A stretch of DNA of 64,000 nt. Origin: Herminiimonas contaminans (lineage in GTDB: Bacteria; Pseudomonadota; Gammaproteobacteria; Burkholderiales; Burkholderiaceae_D). Where the stretch lies: positions 372,001 through 436,000 of the forward strand of contig NZ_JADOEL010000003.1 in NCBI RefSeq assembly GCF_015645465.1, read 5' to 3'. A program made the position numbers and the translations under genes. Positions 8,979 through 19,256 of the stretch are shown one piece after another; the first letter of the stretch is position 1; each line of letters starts with the position of its first letter. The notes beneath the pieces were generated by a model, which did not search any database, had not been told where the DNA came from, and saw only the letters and a program-made list of their open reading frames with translations.

Positions 8979-9666
8979 GCCTGAATCCTCTACTTTGTAT
9001 CCTGCAATTGAAGCTATCAATCTGACTAAACGTGTGGCAGATGCGACCGGTGAGCTGACCATCCTGCAATCGGTTGATTTTACCGTGCAAGCAGGCGACA
9101 CGCTTGCCATCATAGGTGCGTCGGGTTCCGGCAAGTCTACCTTGCTCGGTTTGCTAGCGGGTCTGGATACACCGTCGGAAGGTACGGTCAAGCTGGATGG
9201 CACCGATATCTTTGCGCTGGATGAAGACGGACGGGCCGGTTTGCGCAAGTCTCGACTGGGCTTTGTGTTCCAATCATTTCAATTGCTCGGGCATTTGAAT
9301 GCGCTGGAAAATGTCATGTTGCCACTGGAACTGCGCGGTGATGCCAAAGCGAAAGAAAAAGCTGAAGCCATGCTGGCGCGGGTCGGCTTGAGCACGCGCC
9401 TGAAGCACTATCCGAAGTATTTGTCGGGTGGCGAGCAGCAACGGGTAGCGCTGGCACGTGCCTTCGTCAGTGAGCCGCCATTGCTGTTTGCCGATGAACC
9501 GACCGGCAGCCTGGATGCGGCAACGGGTGCTGCAGTGATACAACTCATGTTTGAATTAAATCGCGAACGTGGTTCTACGCTGGTGCTGGTGACGCATGAT
9601 TCTTCTATCGCAGCCTTGTGCAAACGCACAATCACGATTTCAGCTGGTCGCCTGGTTCAGGCTTAA
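8977..9666 (+). CDS. ybbA: ABC transporter ATP-binding protein, YbbA/LolD type
   Basis: ATPase subunit of the LolD/MacB-like class. It has Walker A GASGSGKST (about residue 48), the Q-loop QSFQLL, the signature LSGGEQQRVALARAF and Walker B LLFADEPTGSLD. In E. coli the same divergent tesA-ybbA pair is followed by the large permease gene ybbP. Here no permease follows: the next gene is on the other strand and unrelated. The ATG at 8977 shares bases with the TesA start codon. An upstream TTG at 8962 is in frame but less likely. Confidence 0.9.
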   Translation: MPESSTLYPAIEAINLTKRVADATGELTILQSVDFTVQAGDTLAIIGASGSGKSTLLGLLAGLDTPSEGTVKLDGTDIFALDEDGRAGLRKSRLGFVFQSFQLLGHLNALENVMLPLELRGDAKAKEKAEAMLARVGLSTRLKHYPKYLSGGEQQRVALARAFVSEPPLLFADEPTGSLDAATGAAVIQLMFELNRERGSTLVLVTHDSSIAALCKRTITISAGRLVQA

Positions 9667-9670
9667 AAGA

Positions 9671-11179
9671 TCAGCCGCTAACCAATTGGTTTAGTACCGA
9701 GCGGATTTCCGGTATCAGTTCACCTGCCGTCAGACCTATCGGGCCGATACCGCGTTTGACCAATTCATCCGCTGCCAGGCCGTGCAAATAAACGGCGGCC
9801 AGGGCTGCCTCCCACTCCGGGCAACCTTGCGCCAGCAAGGCGCCGGACAATCCCGCCAACACATCGCCGGAACCCGCAGTCGCCAATGCCGGGTTGCCGG
9901 TGGTATTCAGTACCACGGTGCCGTCCGGTGCCGCGATCACGGTACCCGAACCTTTTAAGATTGTCGTTGCCCGGAAGGTGCCTGCCAGTGCGCGCGCCGC
10001 AGCGATCCGGTTGCCCTGGATTTGTTGTGTGGTCGTTGCCAGCAAGCGCGCCGCTTCCAGCGGGTGCGGCGTGATGATGGTGGCGGCGCTGCGTGCCAAT
10101 AATTTTTCCTGCAACGCGGGTTCATGGCCGATCAGGTTGAGTGCATCGGCGTCTATGACCAGCGGGGTATTCGCAATAATGGCTTTGCCCAGGATGTCGC
10201 GCGCCAGCCGTGAAGTACCGAGGCCGGGACCGGCAACGGTAGTCGTGGTGCTGTAATCGATATTGCTGGCCAGGCGGCTCATTAGTTCCGCCTGCATGCT
10301 GTCGTACAGCAGTGAATCGGCAAGACATGCGATGAAGACGCGTCCCGCACCGCATTTGGCAGCAGCGCGTGCAGCGAGGACGGCCGCGCCTACCATGCCA
10401 TGCGCACCACCGAGTACGCTGACATCACCGTAGCTGCCTTTATGCGTATTGTGGCGACGTGGCCGCAGGCATTTGGCGAATAGCGCAGGGTGATTCAAAT
10501 GCATGGATGCAGGAGGGAAGCGTTCGCCTCCAATGTCGAGTGTCGCTACCGTAACAGCTCCGGCAAAGTCACGGCCTTCGCAGGTATGCAATCCTGCTTT
10601 ATCGGCGATGAAGGTAATCGTGTGCGTCGCCTGTATCGCGATGCCTGCGTCGTCACCGACGATGGCACCCGTGTCGGCATTTAATCCGCTCGGTACGTCG
10701 AGCGCTAGTATCGGGCAGCCCAGTTGATTGATGGTGGCGATCAGCTCATGCAACGGACCGTCGATGGCACGGCTCAGGCCGATGCCAAACAAGCCGTCGA
10801 TGACCATCGCCCAGTCGGTGCTGCTGATTGCTGGGTCATCGCTGGCGATGAAAGTCGCTTTGCTGGCTTTTGCTCTTTGCAGCGCTTGTTGTGCGTCAGC
10901 AGGCAGAGTATCGGTAGGGAAGGGTAGCGTGATGAATACTTTGAGTCCGGCATTCATTAACTGGCTGGCCGCTTCCAGTGCATCGCCGCCATTGTTGCCC
11001 GGACCTGCCAGGACCAGTACGCGTCTTTCCTTTTCAGTGCTTTGCAGCAGTTCATAGGCGAGCTCACCGGCAGCGGTACCGGCGCGTTGCATCAGTGCAT
11101 AGGATGGGGAGTTGGCCAGTGCTGCCTGTTCGACCTGGCGTATTTCGTTAACGGTGTAGAGCGCGTGGGTATCGGTCAT
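9671..11179 (-). CDS. nnrD: Bifunctional NAD(P)H-hydrate epimerase / ADP-dependent NAD(P)H-hydrate dehydratase
   Basis: Repairs damaged (hydrated) NADH and NADPH. The N-terminal YjeF_N epimerase domain (about residues 1-215) shows AGPGNNGGDAL. The C-terminal ribokinase-like dehydratase domain (about residues 225-500) shows GSYGDVSVLGG, an ATITPHPLE-like segment and the NPALATAGSGDVLAG anion hole. At 502 residues both domains are complete. It ends 5 bp from the convergent ATPase gene. Confidence 0.95.
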   Translation of the reverse strand: MTDTHALYTVNEIRQVEQAALANSPSYALMQRAGTAAGELAYELLQSTEKERRVLVLAGPGNNGGDALEAASQLMNAGLKVFITLPFPTDTLPADAQQALQRAKASKATFIASDDPAISSTDWAMVIDGLFGIGLSRAIDGPLHELIATINQLGCPILALDVPSGLNADTGAIVGDDAGIAIQATHTITFIADKAGLHTCEGRDFAGAVTVATLDIGGERFPPASMHLNHPALFAKCLRPRRHNTHKGSYGDVSVLGGAHGMVGAAVLAARAAAKCGAGRVFIACLADSLLYDSMQAELMSRLASNIDYSTTTTVAGPGLGTSRLARDILGKAIIANTPLVIDADALNLIGHEPALQEKLLARSAATIITPHPLEAARLLATTTQQIQGNRIAAARALAGTFRATTILKGSGTVIAAPDGTVVLNTTGNPALATAGSGDVLAGLSGALLAQGCPEWEAALAAVYLHGLAADELVKRGIGPIGLTAGELIPEIRSVLNQLVSG

Positions 11180-11267
11180 ATCGGCGACTTAATCAAATGA
11201 ATGCGGGCACAGCGTGCTGATGCATTTGATTTTAGTCCAATTAGACCGGTACTAAAGCGCAGAGGTA

Positions 11268-12512
11268 TCAGGAATAACGCGTAGGGGTCAAACCATCGAG
11301 GTCGATATCTGGCGTGCGACCGGAAATGACATCGGCTACTACCTTGCCTGAACCCGCTGCCATCGCCCAGCCCGTGCTGCCATGACCGATGTTGATGTAG
11401 ACATTCCGTACCCGGCACGCGCCCAGCAATGGCGGGCCATCCGGCAAGGCCAGGCTGCTGCCGGACCAGAATGCGGCTGTGTTGTAGTTGCATGCATCAG
11501 GGAACCAGTCATAGCCAACCTTGAGCAGTGTGTTCAAGGCTTTCTGACGCAATTCAGGTGTATGCGATCCGAGCTCTGCCGTGCCAGCTACGCGTATGCG
11601 TTTGCCCATGCGTGTGATGGCAACCTTGTAGGCTTCATCCACGACTGCGGCAACTGGTGCTGATTCGAAGTTGCGGATGGTGGCAGTGGCGCAGTAGCTT
11701 TTCACCGCACGCAGCGGTAAATGCAGCCCCAATGGTGTCAGCAGCTTGGCGCTGTCTGCGCCGCCAGCAACGACTACGCATTCGGCGGAGAAGCTGTGAT
11801 CGTCGATTTGCAGGTGTACTCCGCGCTTCGACTCTTCAATCGATTTGACTTCACTACCAAAAAGGAACTCTACGCCCATCGCTTGTGCTTGCGCGCGGAT
11901 CTGACGTGTGAATAAAGGGCAGTTGCCCGCTTCATCTTCAGGGAAGTAGAGGGCACCAGCCAGTGGTGTATTCGGATTCAGTGCGCAGTCGATGGTGTGC
12001 GCCTGGCCAGCATCCAGTTTTTTATGCGGGATATTGTGTTCGCTGAGGTAATCGAAAGCGGTTTGCGCCAGCTGCAGGTCACGTTCGGTGCGGAACAGTT
12101 GCAGGTAACCCGGTGTTTGTTCGTAATCCAGCTGGTGGCGTTCGCGCAGCATTTGCATGATGTCACGACTGTAAAACGCGATGCGTTGCATGCGTTCGCG
12201 ATTGATGCGGTAGCGTTCTACGTCCGCTTCCTTCATCCAGCGCCGCATCCAGCCCAGCATCGAAGGTCGCCACGGCTGGTTCAGCATGAGCGGTGCTTCG
12301 GATTTCAACAGATGGGAAAGAAAGGAACGCGGGACGCCTGGTGCGGCCCATGGTGCAATGCTGCTGGCGGCGAGGATGCCGGAGTCGCCGTAGCTGGCTT
12401 CTTCTGCCACATTGTTATGGCGTTCGATGACGACTACTTCGTGTCCTGCTTCGGCCAGAAAATAGGCGGTACTTACCCCAATGACACCTGCACCGATAAC
12501 CGCTACTTGCAT
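11268..12512 (-). CDS. dadA: D-amino acid dehydrogenase small subunit (DadA)
   Basis: FAD-dependent, membrane-associated enzyme that oxidises D-amino acids to 2-oxo acids and feeds electrons to the respiratory chain. The 414-residue protein starts with the dinucleotide-binding motif GAGVIGVSTAYFLAEAG. It carries the DadA block EEASYGDSGILAASS and ends with the FAD-binding region NIGHGSTGWAMAAGSG. The usual partner, alanine racemase dadX, is not adjacent. No Lrp-type site could be recognised in the upstream gap. Confidence 0.94.
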   Translation of the reverse strand: MQVAVIGAGVIGVSTAYFLAEAGHEVVVIERHNNVAEEASYGDSGILAASSIAPWAAPGVPRSFLSHLLKSEAPLMLNQPWRPSMLGWMRRWMKEADVERYRINRERMQRIAFYSRDIMQMLRERHQLDYEQTPGYLQLFRTERDLQLAQTAFDYLSEHNIPHKKLDAGQAHTIDCALNPNTPLAGALYFPEDEAGNCPLFTRQIRAQAQAMGVEFLFGSEVKSIEESKRGVHLQIDDHSFSAECVVVAGGADSAKLLTPLGLHLPLRAVKSYCATATIRNFESAPVAAVVDEAYKVAITRMGKRIRVAGTAELGSHTPELRQKALNTLLKVGYDWFPDACNYNTAAFWSGSSLALPDGPPLLGACRVRNVYINIGHGSTGWAMAAGSGKVVADVISGRTPDIDLDGLTPTRYS

Positions 12513-12713
12513 TACTTCTATCCTTCCCAGAATTAGCCCGTCATGTTACCAAGCGGATACATTGCTGTGCCAGCAGTAGTGGTGCAAATTTTTGAAAATT
12601 AGCAAAAAAGCGTGGCAAAGCGGCTCATATTGGGCCCGGCCAGTACATAGTCGCGAAAAACAAGTCGTTTATTCGTCGTTTACCGATCTCCGGAAAATTG
12701 GCTTAAAGCATAA

Positions 12714-12741
12714 AAAAACCGCACCAACAGGTGCGGTTTTT
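12714..12741. terminator. Bidirectional intrinsic terminator
   Basis: AAAAACCGCACC (12714-12725), AACA loop, GGTGCGGTTTTT (12730-12741). It has T-runs on both strands. The adjacent leftward small membrane protein gene ends about 40 bp away, so it most likely serves that gene. Confidence 0.88.
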
Positions 12742-12780
12742 GTCGCGGCCATGACGCGCCGCCTGGCTAGTCCTGATACG

Positions 12781-12930
12781 TCAGAACGGTTTGCGCCCAC
12801 TGATGATGCGCAAGAGAATCAACACAACGGCTATCACCAACAGGATGTGGATGAAACCGCCGATAGTATAGGAACTGACCAAGCCAACCAGCCAAAGAAT
12901 GACGAGTACTACTGCAATGGTATAGAGCAT
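12781..12930 (-). CDS. Small hydrophobic membrane protein (Lmo0937-like family)
   Basis: A 49-residue peptide with two hydrophobic helices (about residues 3-20 and 24-42) and a short basic tail (RIISGRKPF). The sequence, starting MLYTIAVVLVILWLVG and including SSYTIGGFIHILLVIA, matches the widespread small two-helix family annotated as lmo0937-like. The ATG is preceded by AGGAGA at ideal distance, which excludes the longer upstream frame. Function is unknown. It is flanked by a terminator and has its own promoter region. Confidence 0.85.
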   Translation of the reverse strand: MLYTIAVVLVILWLVGLVSSYTIGGFIHILLVIAVVLILLRIISGRKPF

Positions 12931-13185
12931 AGGGTCTCCTTGTGAATTCGAACGATAGATGCGGAGTGATTGCCGCATGTGCTTATGCACCTTCAACCAT
13001 AGTGTGCGCCGGGTCCGGTAATGTTGTCCGTACGTTATCGTACATAAGGGAAATTTGTTGTTTGCAGGTGTAGGCACGACTGAAATCAACATGCTTTCTT
13101 GTTATGCATATGGGACAATCCTTGTCCCTTAAGCCATCGTCTGCTGTGAGTTTGTTGCTCACAGGATTTATTTCCGAGTATCCAT

Positions 13186-14358
13186 ATGACTGATAAAAAT
13201 ACAGAAACGGCCGCGCCTGAACACGCCGTCAGTCCGGTCAGGATGCCACTGGAGCCGGTGCCTCCGGCCGGAGTTATCCATTTGCCTGTCAATGCGCGCG
13301 GTGTGGCGTTGACGATTATCGCCACCGTGGCCTTTGTCTTTGCCTTGTCGGTGGCGCACGCTTTCTTCATTCCGCTGCTGTTCGGTATCTTTATTGCCTA
13401 CACGCTGAATCCCCTGGTGGTATGGCTGGAGCGCATCCGCGTGCCGCGTCTGCTGGGTACATCGGTCGTGATTATTGCGATTGTTTTCAGCGCTGCGCTG
13501 ACAGCCAACAATCTGCGCGACGAATTCAATTCCATTCTGGTCAGCTTGCCGACCGCCACGCAAAAACTGGCGCGCGCGGTCAAGAATCTGCAAAGAGGTC
13601 AGGGCAGCACCATCCAGCAAATGCAGGCGGCGGCGACCGAAATTGAAAAGGCGACCAACCAGGCTGCGGGCGGCCGTCCGGTGGTGAAAAGCCCGGTTGA
13701 GCAATCCGTATTCAACCTGAGTCAATGGCTATGGGCCAGCTCGATAGGGGTGGTGGGCTTCCTGGGGCAGGCTACGATGGTGATTTTCCTGGTCTTCTTT
13801 TTCCTGCAGTCGGGCGATATGTTCCGGCGCAAGCTGGTCAAGATCAGTGGGCGCACCCTGCATACGCGCAAAATTACGGTGCACATACTGGACGCGATTA
13901 ATACCTCGATCCAGAACTATATGTTCATGCTGCTGGTTACGAATGTCCTGTTCGGCCTGCTGATGTGGGCCGCCTTGCACTGGATAGGGCTGGAAAATGC
14001 CGGAGCCTGGGCGCTGGCGGCGGGTGTCCTGCATATCATCCCTTACTTCGGCCCGCTGCTGATCATGGCGGCAACCGGTGTCACCGCCTTTATGCAATTC
14101 GGGACTTTTTCGTCTGTACTGGCAGTGAGCGGAGCGACGCTCTTTATCGCCACCGTCGTCGGCACCTTCGTCACTACCTGGATGACGGGGCGCATCGCCA
14201 AGATGAATGCGGTCGCGGTCTTTGTCTCGCTGCTGTTCTGGGCCTGGCTGTGGGGTGTATGCGGTTTGCTGCTGGGGATCCCGATTATCGTCATCATCAA
14301 GGTCATTTGCGAACATGTGGACGGTTTGCAGGTGATAGCAGAGTTGTTGGGCGAATAA
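13186..14358 (+). CDS. AI-2E family transporter (PerM-like permease)
   Basis: Integral membrane protein of the AI-2 exporter/PerM superfamily, 390 residues. Hydrophobic segments cluster near residues 45-85, 95-112, 185-205 and from about 245 to 370. The soluble loop between (about 115-180) is the usual periplasmic region. The C-terminal part shows family motifs (PYFGPLLIM, WMTGRIAKMNAVAV). Members export AI-2, exchange sodium and protons, or have no known substrate; the sequence alone does not decide. The first 30 residues are proline-rich and poorly conserved. Confidence 0.85.
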   Translation: MTDKNTETAAPEHAVSPVRMPLEPVPPAGVIHLPVNARGVALTIIATVAFVFALSVAHAFFIPLLFGIFIAYTLNPLVVWLERIRVPRLLGTSVVIIAIVFSAALTANNLRDEFNSILVSLPTATQKLARAVKNLQRGQGSTIQQMQAAATEIEKATNQAAGGRPVVKSPVEQSVFNLSQWLWASSIGVVGFLGQATMVIFLVFFFLQSGDMFRRKLVKISGRTLHTRKITVHILDAINTSIQNYMFMLLVTNVLFGLLMWAALHWIGLENAGAWALAAGVLHIIPYFGPLLIMAATGVTAFMQFGTFSSVLAVSGATLFIATVVGTFVTTWMTGRIAKMNAVAVFVSLLFWAWLWGVCGLLLGIPIIVIIKVICEHVDGLQVIAELLGE

Positions 14359-14512
14359 TTAAACCTGATAAGCGCCATCTATTCCCGGCACCACATTTCC
14401 TGTTTATCGGGAGTATTATTGCTATGGCAATATGACTTCGTATCGGTTGCACTTCGGCCTGTGAGACGGGCCTGGAGCGCTGGGACATCAACCTCAAACA
14501 AGGATGGACGAT

Positions 14513-14917
14513 ATGCAAAATACTGACGATCTTGGCAAACTGATTTTGCGGGTGGTACTGGGCGGCCTGATCCTGCTGCACGGGATGGCAAAAATCATTG
14601 CTGGACCGGCTTTCGTAATCAGTGCAACGACCAGCGCCGGATTGCCGGCAGCAGTGGGCTATCTGGTGTATCTGGGTGAGGTCATCGCTCCCATCCTGCT
14701 GATCGTCGGCATCTGGTCGCGGCTGGCGGCATTGATTATTGCCGGTAATATGGTTTTTGCCATTGTGCTGGTGCATACCAAACAGCTGTTTACGCTCAAT
14801 GAGACAGGTGGCTGGTCGCTGGAATTACAGGGTATGTTCCTGGTGGCGGCACTGGCGCTGGTCTTGCTGGGAGCGGGGCGCTTCAGCATAGGCGGGCGCG
14901 GCGGCAGGTGGAATTGA
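14513..14917 (+). CDS. DoxX family membrane protein
   Basis: A 134-residue protein with four predicted membrane helices, starting with the DoxX signature LILRVVLGGLILLHGMAKI. Members are linked to thiosulfate:quinone oxidoreductase or to redox stress in membranes, but most, including this one, have no assigned substrate. The second ATG is chosen because AAGGA lies 8 bp upstream, whereas the first ATG (14504) overlaps that site. It is followed by a terminator. Confidence 0.85.
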   Translation: MQNTDDLGKLILRVVLGGLILLHGMAKIIAGPAFVISATTSAGLPAAVGYLVYLGEVIAPILLIVGIWSRLAALIIAGNMVFAIVLVHTKQLFTLNETGGWSLELQGMFLVAALALVLLGAGRFSIGGRGGRWN

Positions 14918-14951
14918 CGCTGCAATAAGCCGGGATAGACCGTTATAGATG

Positions 14952-14985
14952 AAGGGGCGCATGAAAATGTGCCCCTTTATTGCAT
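14952..14985 (+). terminator. Intrinsic terminator after the DoxX gene
   Basis: AAGGGGCGCAT (14952-14962), GAAA loop, ATGTGCCCCTT (14967-14977), then a T-rich tail. Confidence 0.8.
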
Positions 14986-15048
14986 TTATGGCTAAACCCG
15001 CCTTGCTGCTTTAGCCATGAATTCGGAGGTAAAGACGCCCGGTCGCGG

Positions 15049-15054
15049 TATAAT
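15049..15054 (+). promoter_or_regulatory. Probable -10 element of purL
   Basis: A perfect TATAAT sits 73 bp before the purL start, but no good -35 lies 16-18 bp upstream. A weak hairpin with a T-run (ACGGCC/GACCGT, about 15082-15107) lies inside the resulting leader. No PurR-type operator was recognised. Confidence 0.45.
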
Positions 15055-15126
15055 CACGGTTTCTGATCTAACTCGCGGAGCGACGGCCGAATTTGACCGT
15101 TTTTTCGCCTCAACTACCTTCTCGCC

Positions 15127-18100
15127 ATGCTGATTTTGCCAGGTTCCAACGCCCTGTCTGCTTTTCGTACTGAACGCCTCTTAAACCAACTGCAACAAGT
15201 CGACCATGCCATCGTCGGTGTCACCGGCCGTTACCTGCATTTTGTCGACTCGGCTGCGCCCATCGCAGAAGTCGACGTCCGGCGCCTGGATGCGCTGTTG
15301 ACATATGGCGAACCGTTCAGCGCGAAGCTGGAAGGCGACGAGTTTGTTGTTATCCCGCGTTTCGGCACGATTTCCCCGTGGGCCAGCAAGGCGACCGACA
15401 TTGCGCACAACTGCGGCATGGCTGGTATCCGTCGCATCGAGCGCGGCATCGTCTATGTCGTCCATGTGAAATCCGGTTTGCTCGGCGGTGCGCGTCATCT
15501 GTCGGAAGAGAGCACCTTAGCGGTTCAAGCGCTGCTGCACGATCGCATGACTGAAATGGTATTGCGTAGCGCCGATGAAGCGGCAGGCTTATTCGGTGAG
15601 CTGGAAGCCAAACCGCTGGCCTTCATCGATCTGCTGCAAGGTGGCAAAGCTGCGCTGATCAATGCCAACACAGAACTCGGCCTGGCCTTGTCCGACGATG
15701 AAATCGATTACCTGCTGGCGGCGTTCACAACTGCCAAGCGTAATCCGACCGACGTCGAACTGATGATGTTCGCGCAAGCCAATAGCGAACACTGCCGCCA
15801 CAAAATCTTTAACGCTGACTGGACCATAGACGGCGTCAAACAGGATAAATCGCTGTTTGCCATGATCAAGAATACGCACCAACTGGCGCCGCGCGGCACC
15901 GTGGTTGCGTACAGCGATAACTCGTCGGTCATCGAAGGTGCAACCGTCACCCGTTTCTACCCACGCGGCGCAGCTGCAGGTAATGTGTATGAAGCGTCGC
16001 AAGAGTTGACACACATCCTGATGAAGGTGGAAACGCACAACCATCCGACAGCTATCTCGCCATTCCCGGGCGCATCGACTGGCGCCGGTGGTGAAATCCG
16101 TGACGAAGGCGCAACCGGTCGCGGTGCCAAGCCGAAAGCGGGCCTGAGTGGTTTTACCGTTTCCAACCTGATGTTGCCGGATGGCGTACAGGCATGGGAA
16201 AACAGCCATGACGTCACCAAGCCAGTCGCCGATACTGCGCCGGTCTACGGCAAACCGGACCGTATTGCTTCGCCGTTGGAAATCATGGTCGATGGTCCTA
16301 TTGGTGCTGCAGCTTTCAACAATGAATTCGGTCGTCCTAACCTGGGTGGCTACTTCCGTACCTACGAACAAAACGTCGCTGGCACCGTCAACGGCTATCA
16401 CAAACCGATCATGATCGCCGGTGGTATCGGCAGCATCTCGGCCAAGCACACCAAGAAACACGATCTGCCAGTCGGCAGCCTGCTGATCCAGCTCGGTGGC
16501 CCAGGCATGCGTATCGGCATGGGCGGTAGCGCCGCATCGTCGATGGCTACCGGCACCAATACAGCAGATCTGGATTTCGATTCGGTACAACGCGGCAATC
16601 CGGAAATGGAACGTCGTGCACAGGAAGTCATCAATGCGTGCTGGGCGATGCAGGATGCCAATCCTATCCTCTCCATCCATGACGTCGGTGCAGGCGGCTT
16701 GTCGAATGCTTTCCCGGAAATCACCAACGATGCTAAACGTGGTGCGATCTTTGATCTGCGCAAAGTGCCGCTGGAAGAGAGCGGTATGGCACCGAAGGAA
16801 ATCTGGAGCAATGAATCGCAGGAGCGTTACGTGCTGGCGATTGCACCGGAAAGCCTGCCGCAATTTACTTATCTGTGTGAACGTGAGCGCTGCCTGTTTG
16901 CAGTTGTCGGCACTGCGACCGAAGAGCGTCAATTGAAAGTCATCGATCCGGAACACGACAACAATCCGGTCGATATGCCTATGGATGTATTGCTCGGCAA
17001 ACCGCCAAAAATGCATCGCGATGTCACACACGTACAGCAAGACTTGCCAGCGATAGACGTCACCGGCATCGACTTGCTGGAAGCGTCGGTACGCGTACTG
17101 CGCCTGCCTACGGTTGCTGACAAATCCTTCCTGATCACCATCGGTGATCGTACTGTGGGCGGTACCACCGTGCGCGACCAGATGGTTGGTCCGTGGCAGG
17201 TACCGGTCGCCGATTGCGCCGTCACCACAATGAGCTTTGAAGGTTATCTGGGTGAAGCGATGGCCATGGGTGAACGTACCCCGCTGGCAGTCATCAATGC
17301 AGCAGCATCCGGTCGTATGGCCGTCGGTGAAGCGCTGACCAATATTGCTGCTGCTCCTATCGCTGATATCTCCGATATCAAACTGTCCGCCAACTGGATG
17401 GCCGCTTGCGGTCAGCCGGGTCAGGACGCAGCCTTGTTCGACACCGTCAAGGCAGTCGGCATGGAACTGTGCCCGGCACTTGGTATCAGCATCCCGGTCG
17501 GCAAGGATTCCTTGTCCATGCGTACCACCTGGAAGGATGAAGGGACAGACAAGGCGGTTGTATCTCCAGTGTCGCTGATCGTCTCCGCCTTCTCGCCGGT
17601 ATATGACGTGCGTAAATCATTGACGCCGCAACTGCGCACCGATGCCGGTGACACCGTGCTGATCGCCATCGATCTGGGCCGTGGCAAGAACCGCATGGGT
17701 GCATCGGCTTTTGCACAAGTCATGCAGCAAATCGGTAATGAAACACCGGACGTGGATAGCGCAGAAGACCTGAAAGGTTTCTTCAACGCGATCCAGCGCC
17801 TGAACAAGGAAGACAAACTGTTGGCCTACCATGATCGTTCCGACGGTGGCCTGTTCACGACCTTGTGTGAAATGGCATTTGCCGGTCATAGCGGCTTGTC
17901 GGTGAACCTCGACATCCTGACACTCGAAGGCGAGCACGCCAGCGATGGCGGCGATGCGAAAAACTGGACAACGCAAGTTGCCGAGCGTCGCAATGACCTG
18001 ACCCTGCGCGCCTTGTTCAATGAAGAACTGGGTGCCGTGATCCAGGTCCGCGCCGAGCAAAAATCGGAAGTCATGAATGTACTGCGTGAATACAATCTGG

Positions 18101-19131
18101 GTGCATGCAGCCACATCATCGGCAAACCGAACGACAACGACATGATCGAATTCACGCGCGATGCCAAGGCTATCTACAGCCAGTCGCGCATAGACCTGCA
18201 CCGTTTCTGGAGCGAAACCAGCTGGCGCATCGCCCGTCTGCGTGACAATCCGGATTGTGCCGATGCTGAATACGATCGCATCCTCGACAAGCTGGATCCG
18301 GGCATCACACCTAAGCTGAGCTTCGATCCGCAGGAAGACATCGCTGCACCATACATCGCAACCGGTGTACGTCCGCACGTGGCGATCCTGCGTGAACAAG
18401 GCGTCAATTCGCATATCGAAACCGCCTATGTCATGCACAAGGCTGGCTTCACCGCAGTCGACGTCCACATGAGTGATCTGATCAGCGGCCGTGCACATCT
18501 GAGCGACTTCAAGGGCGTTATCGCGGTCGGTGGTTTCTCCTATGGTGACGTACTGGGTGCAGGCGAGGGTTGGGCTAAAACCATACTGTTCAACAATCAG
18601 TTGGCAGAACAGTTTGCGACCTTCTTCAGCCGTCAGGACACCTTTGCACTGGGTATCTGTAACGGTTGCCAGATGATGAGTAACCTGAAATCCATCATCC
18701 CGGGTGCGCAGGCATGGCCGAAATTCACTCGCAACAAGGCTGAACAATTCCAGGCGCGTTTCACCATGGTTGAAGTGGCGGATTCGCCGTCCATCTTCTT
18801 CAATGACATGGCGGGTACGCAAACTGCGATTGCTGTGGCACACGGTGAAGGCTTTGCCGACTTCTCGCTGACCGGTGATATCAATGAAGCGCTGGTAGCG
18901 ATGCGCTTTATCAATAACAAGGGTCGTGCGACAGAGGGCTATCCATACAACCCTAACGGTTCGCCGCAAGGTATTACGTCGGTGACGACGCCTGATGGCC
19001 GCTTTACGGTGATGATGCCGCATGCGGAGCGTGTGTTCCGTAGCGTGCAGCAGAGCTGGCATCCTGAGGCTTGGGGTGAGGATTCGCCTTGGATGCGTAT
19101 GTTCCGTAATGCGCGGAAGTGGGTGGGGTAA
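15127..19131 (+). CDS. purL: Phosphoribosylformylglycinamidine synthase (FGAM synthase, single-chain)
   Basis: Fourth step of purine synthesis: converts FGAR, glutamine and ATP to FGAM. The 1334 residues are the large proteobacterial form. It has an N-terminal PurS-like part, two tandem AIR-synthase-like halves (SEHCRHK and [17 protein letters not shown] in the first, PVGKDSLSM in the second) and a C-terminal glutaminase. The glutaminase has the nucleophile elbow [10 protein letters not shown] and the catalytic SWHPEAW region. No clear ribosome-binding site precedes the ATG, but the start [14 protein letters not shown] fits the family. It stands alone, closed by a terminator. Confidence 0.98.
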   Translation: MLILPGSNALSAFRTERLLNQLQQVDHAIVGVTGRYLHFVDSAAPIAEVDVRRLDALLTYGEPFSAKLEGDEFVVIPRFGTISPWASKATDIAHNCGMAGIRRIERGIVYVVHVKSGLLGGARHLSEESTLAVQALLHDRMTEMVLRSADEAAGLFGELEAKPLAFIDLLQGGKAALINANTELGLALSDDEIDYLLAAFTTAKRNPTDVELMMFAQANSEHCRHKIFNADWTIDGVKQDKSLFAMIKNTHQLAPRGTVVAYSDNSSVIEGATVTRFYPRGAAAGNVYEASQELTHILMKVETHNHPTAISPFPGASTGAGGEIRDEGATGRGAKPKAGLSGFTVSNLMLPDGVQAWENSHDVTKPVADTAPVYGKPDRIASPLEIMVDGPIGAAAFNNEFGRPNLGGYFRTYEQNVAGTVNGYHKPIMIAGGIGSISAKHTKKHDLPVGSLLIQLGGPGMRIGMGGSAASSMATGTNTADLDFDSVQRGNPEMERRAQEVINACWAMQDANPILSIHDVGAGGLSNAFPEITNDAKRGAIFDLRKVPLEESGMAPKEIWSNESQERYVLAIAPESLPQFTYLCERERCLFAVVGTATEERQLKVIDPEHDNNPVDMPMDVLLGKPPKMHRDVTHVQQDLPAIDVTGIDLLEASVRVLRLPTVADKSFLITIGDRTVGGTTVRDQMVGPWQVPVADCAVTTMSFEGYLGEAMAMGERTPLAVINAAASGRMAVGEALTNIAAAPIADISDIKLSANWMAACGQPGQDAALFDTVKAVGMELCPALGISIPVGKDSLSMRTTWKDEGTDKAVVSPVSLIVSAFSPVYDVRKSLTPQLRTDAGDTVLIAIDLGRGKNRMGASAFAQVMQQIGNETPDVDSAEDLKGFFNAIQRLNKEDKLLAYHDRSDGGLFTTLCEMAFAGHSGLSVNLDILTLEGEHASDGGDAKNWTTQVAERRNDLTLRALFNEELGAVIQVRAEQKSEVMNVLREYNLGACSHIIGKPNDNDMIEFTRDAKAIYSQSRIDLHRFWSETSWRIARLRDNPDCADAEYDRILDKLDPGITPKLSFDPQEDIAAPYIATGVRPHVAILREQGVNSHIETAYVMHKAGFTAVDVHMSDLISGRAHLSDFKGVIAVGGFSYGDVLGAGEGWAKTILFNNQLAEQFATFFSRQDTFALGICNGCQMMSNLKSIIPGAQAWPKFTRNKAEQFQARFTMVEVADSPSIFFNDMAGTQTAIAVAHGEGFADFSLTGDINEALVAMRFINNKGRATEGYPYNPNGSPQGITSVTTPDGRFTVMMPHAERVFRSVQQSWHPEAWGEDSPWMRMFRNARKWVG

Positions 19132-19175
19132 TACAGGTGTAGTTGGGTTTGTGCTTCTGGCGCAGGTCTGCGTTG

Positions 19176-19213
19176 AAAATGCCGCTTGGTCTTTACTAAG
19201 CGGCATTTTTTAT
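19176..19213 (+). terminator. Intrinsic terminator after purL
   Basis: AAAATGCCGCTT (19176-19187) pairs with AAGCGGCATTTTT (19198-19210), followed by more T and A. Confidence 0.9.
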
Positions 19214-19256
19214 TGGTGGAATGGTTTGCGTGTTGATGTTGCTGACTTGGTGCTCA

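Noticed and set aside
8979-9248. Upstream extension of the TesA frame by 90 codons
   Set aside because: It runs antisense through the ATPase gene and would put the signal peptide in mid-protein.
17617-19206. Open frame of 529 codons antisense to purL
   Set aside because: Shadow of purL codon usage; the protein is rich in His, Arg and Cys without any domain. The same applies to long antisense frames in lon (2124-3296), katG (29567-30628), the pump gene (39884-41020) and the OMF gene (41053-42267).
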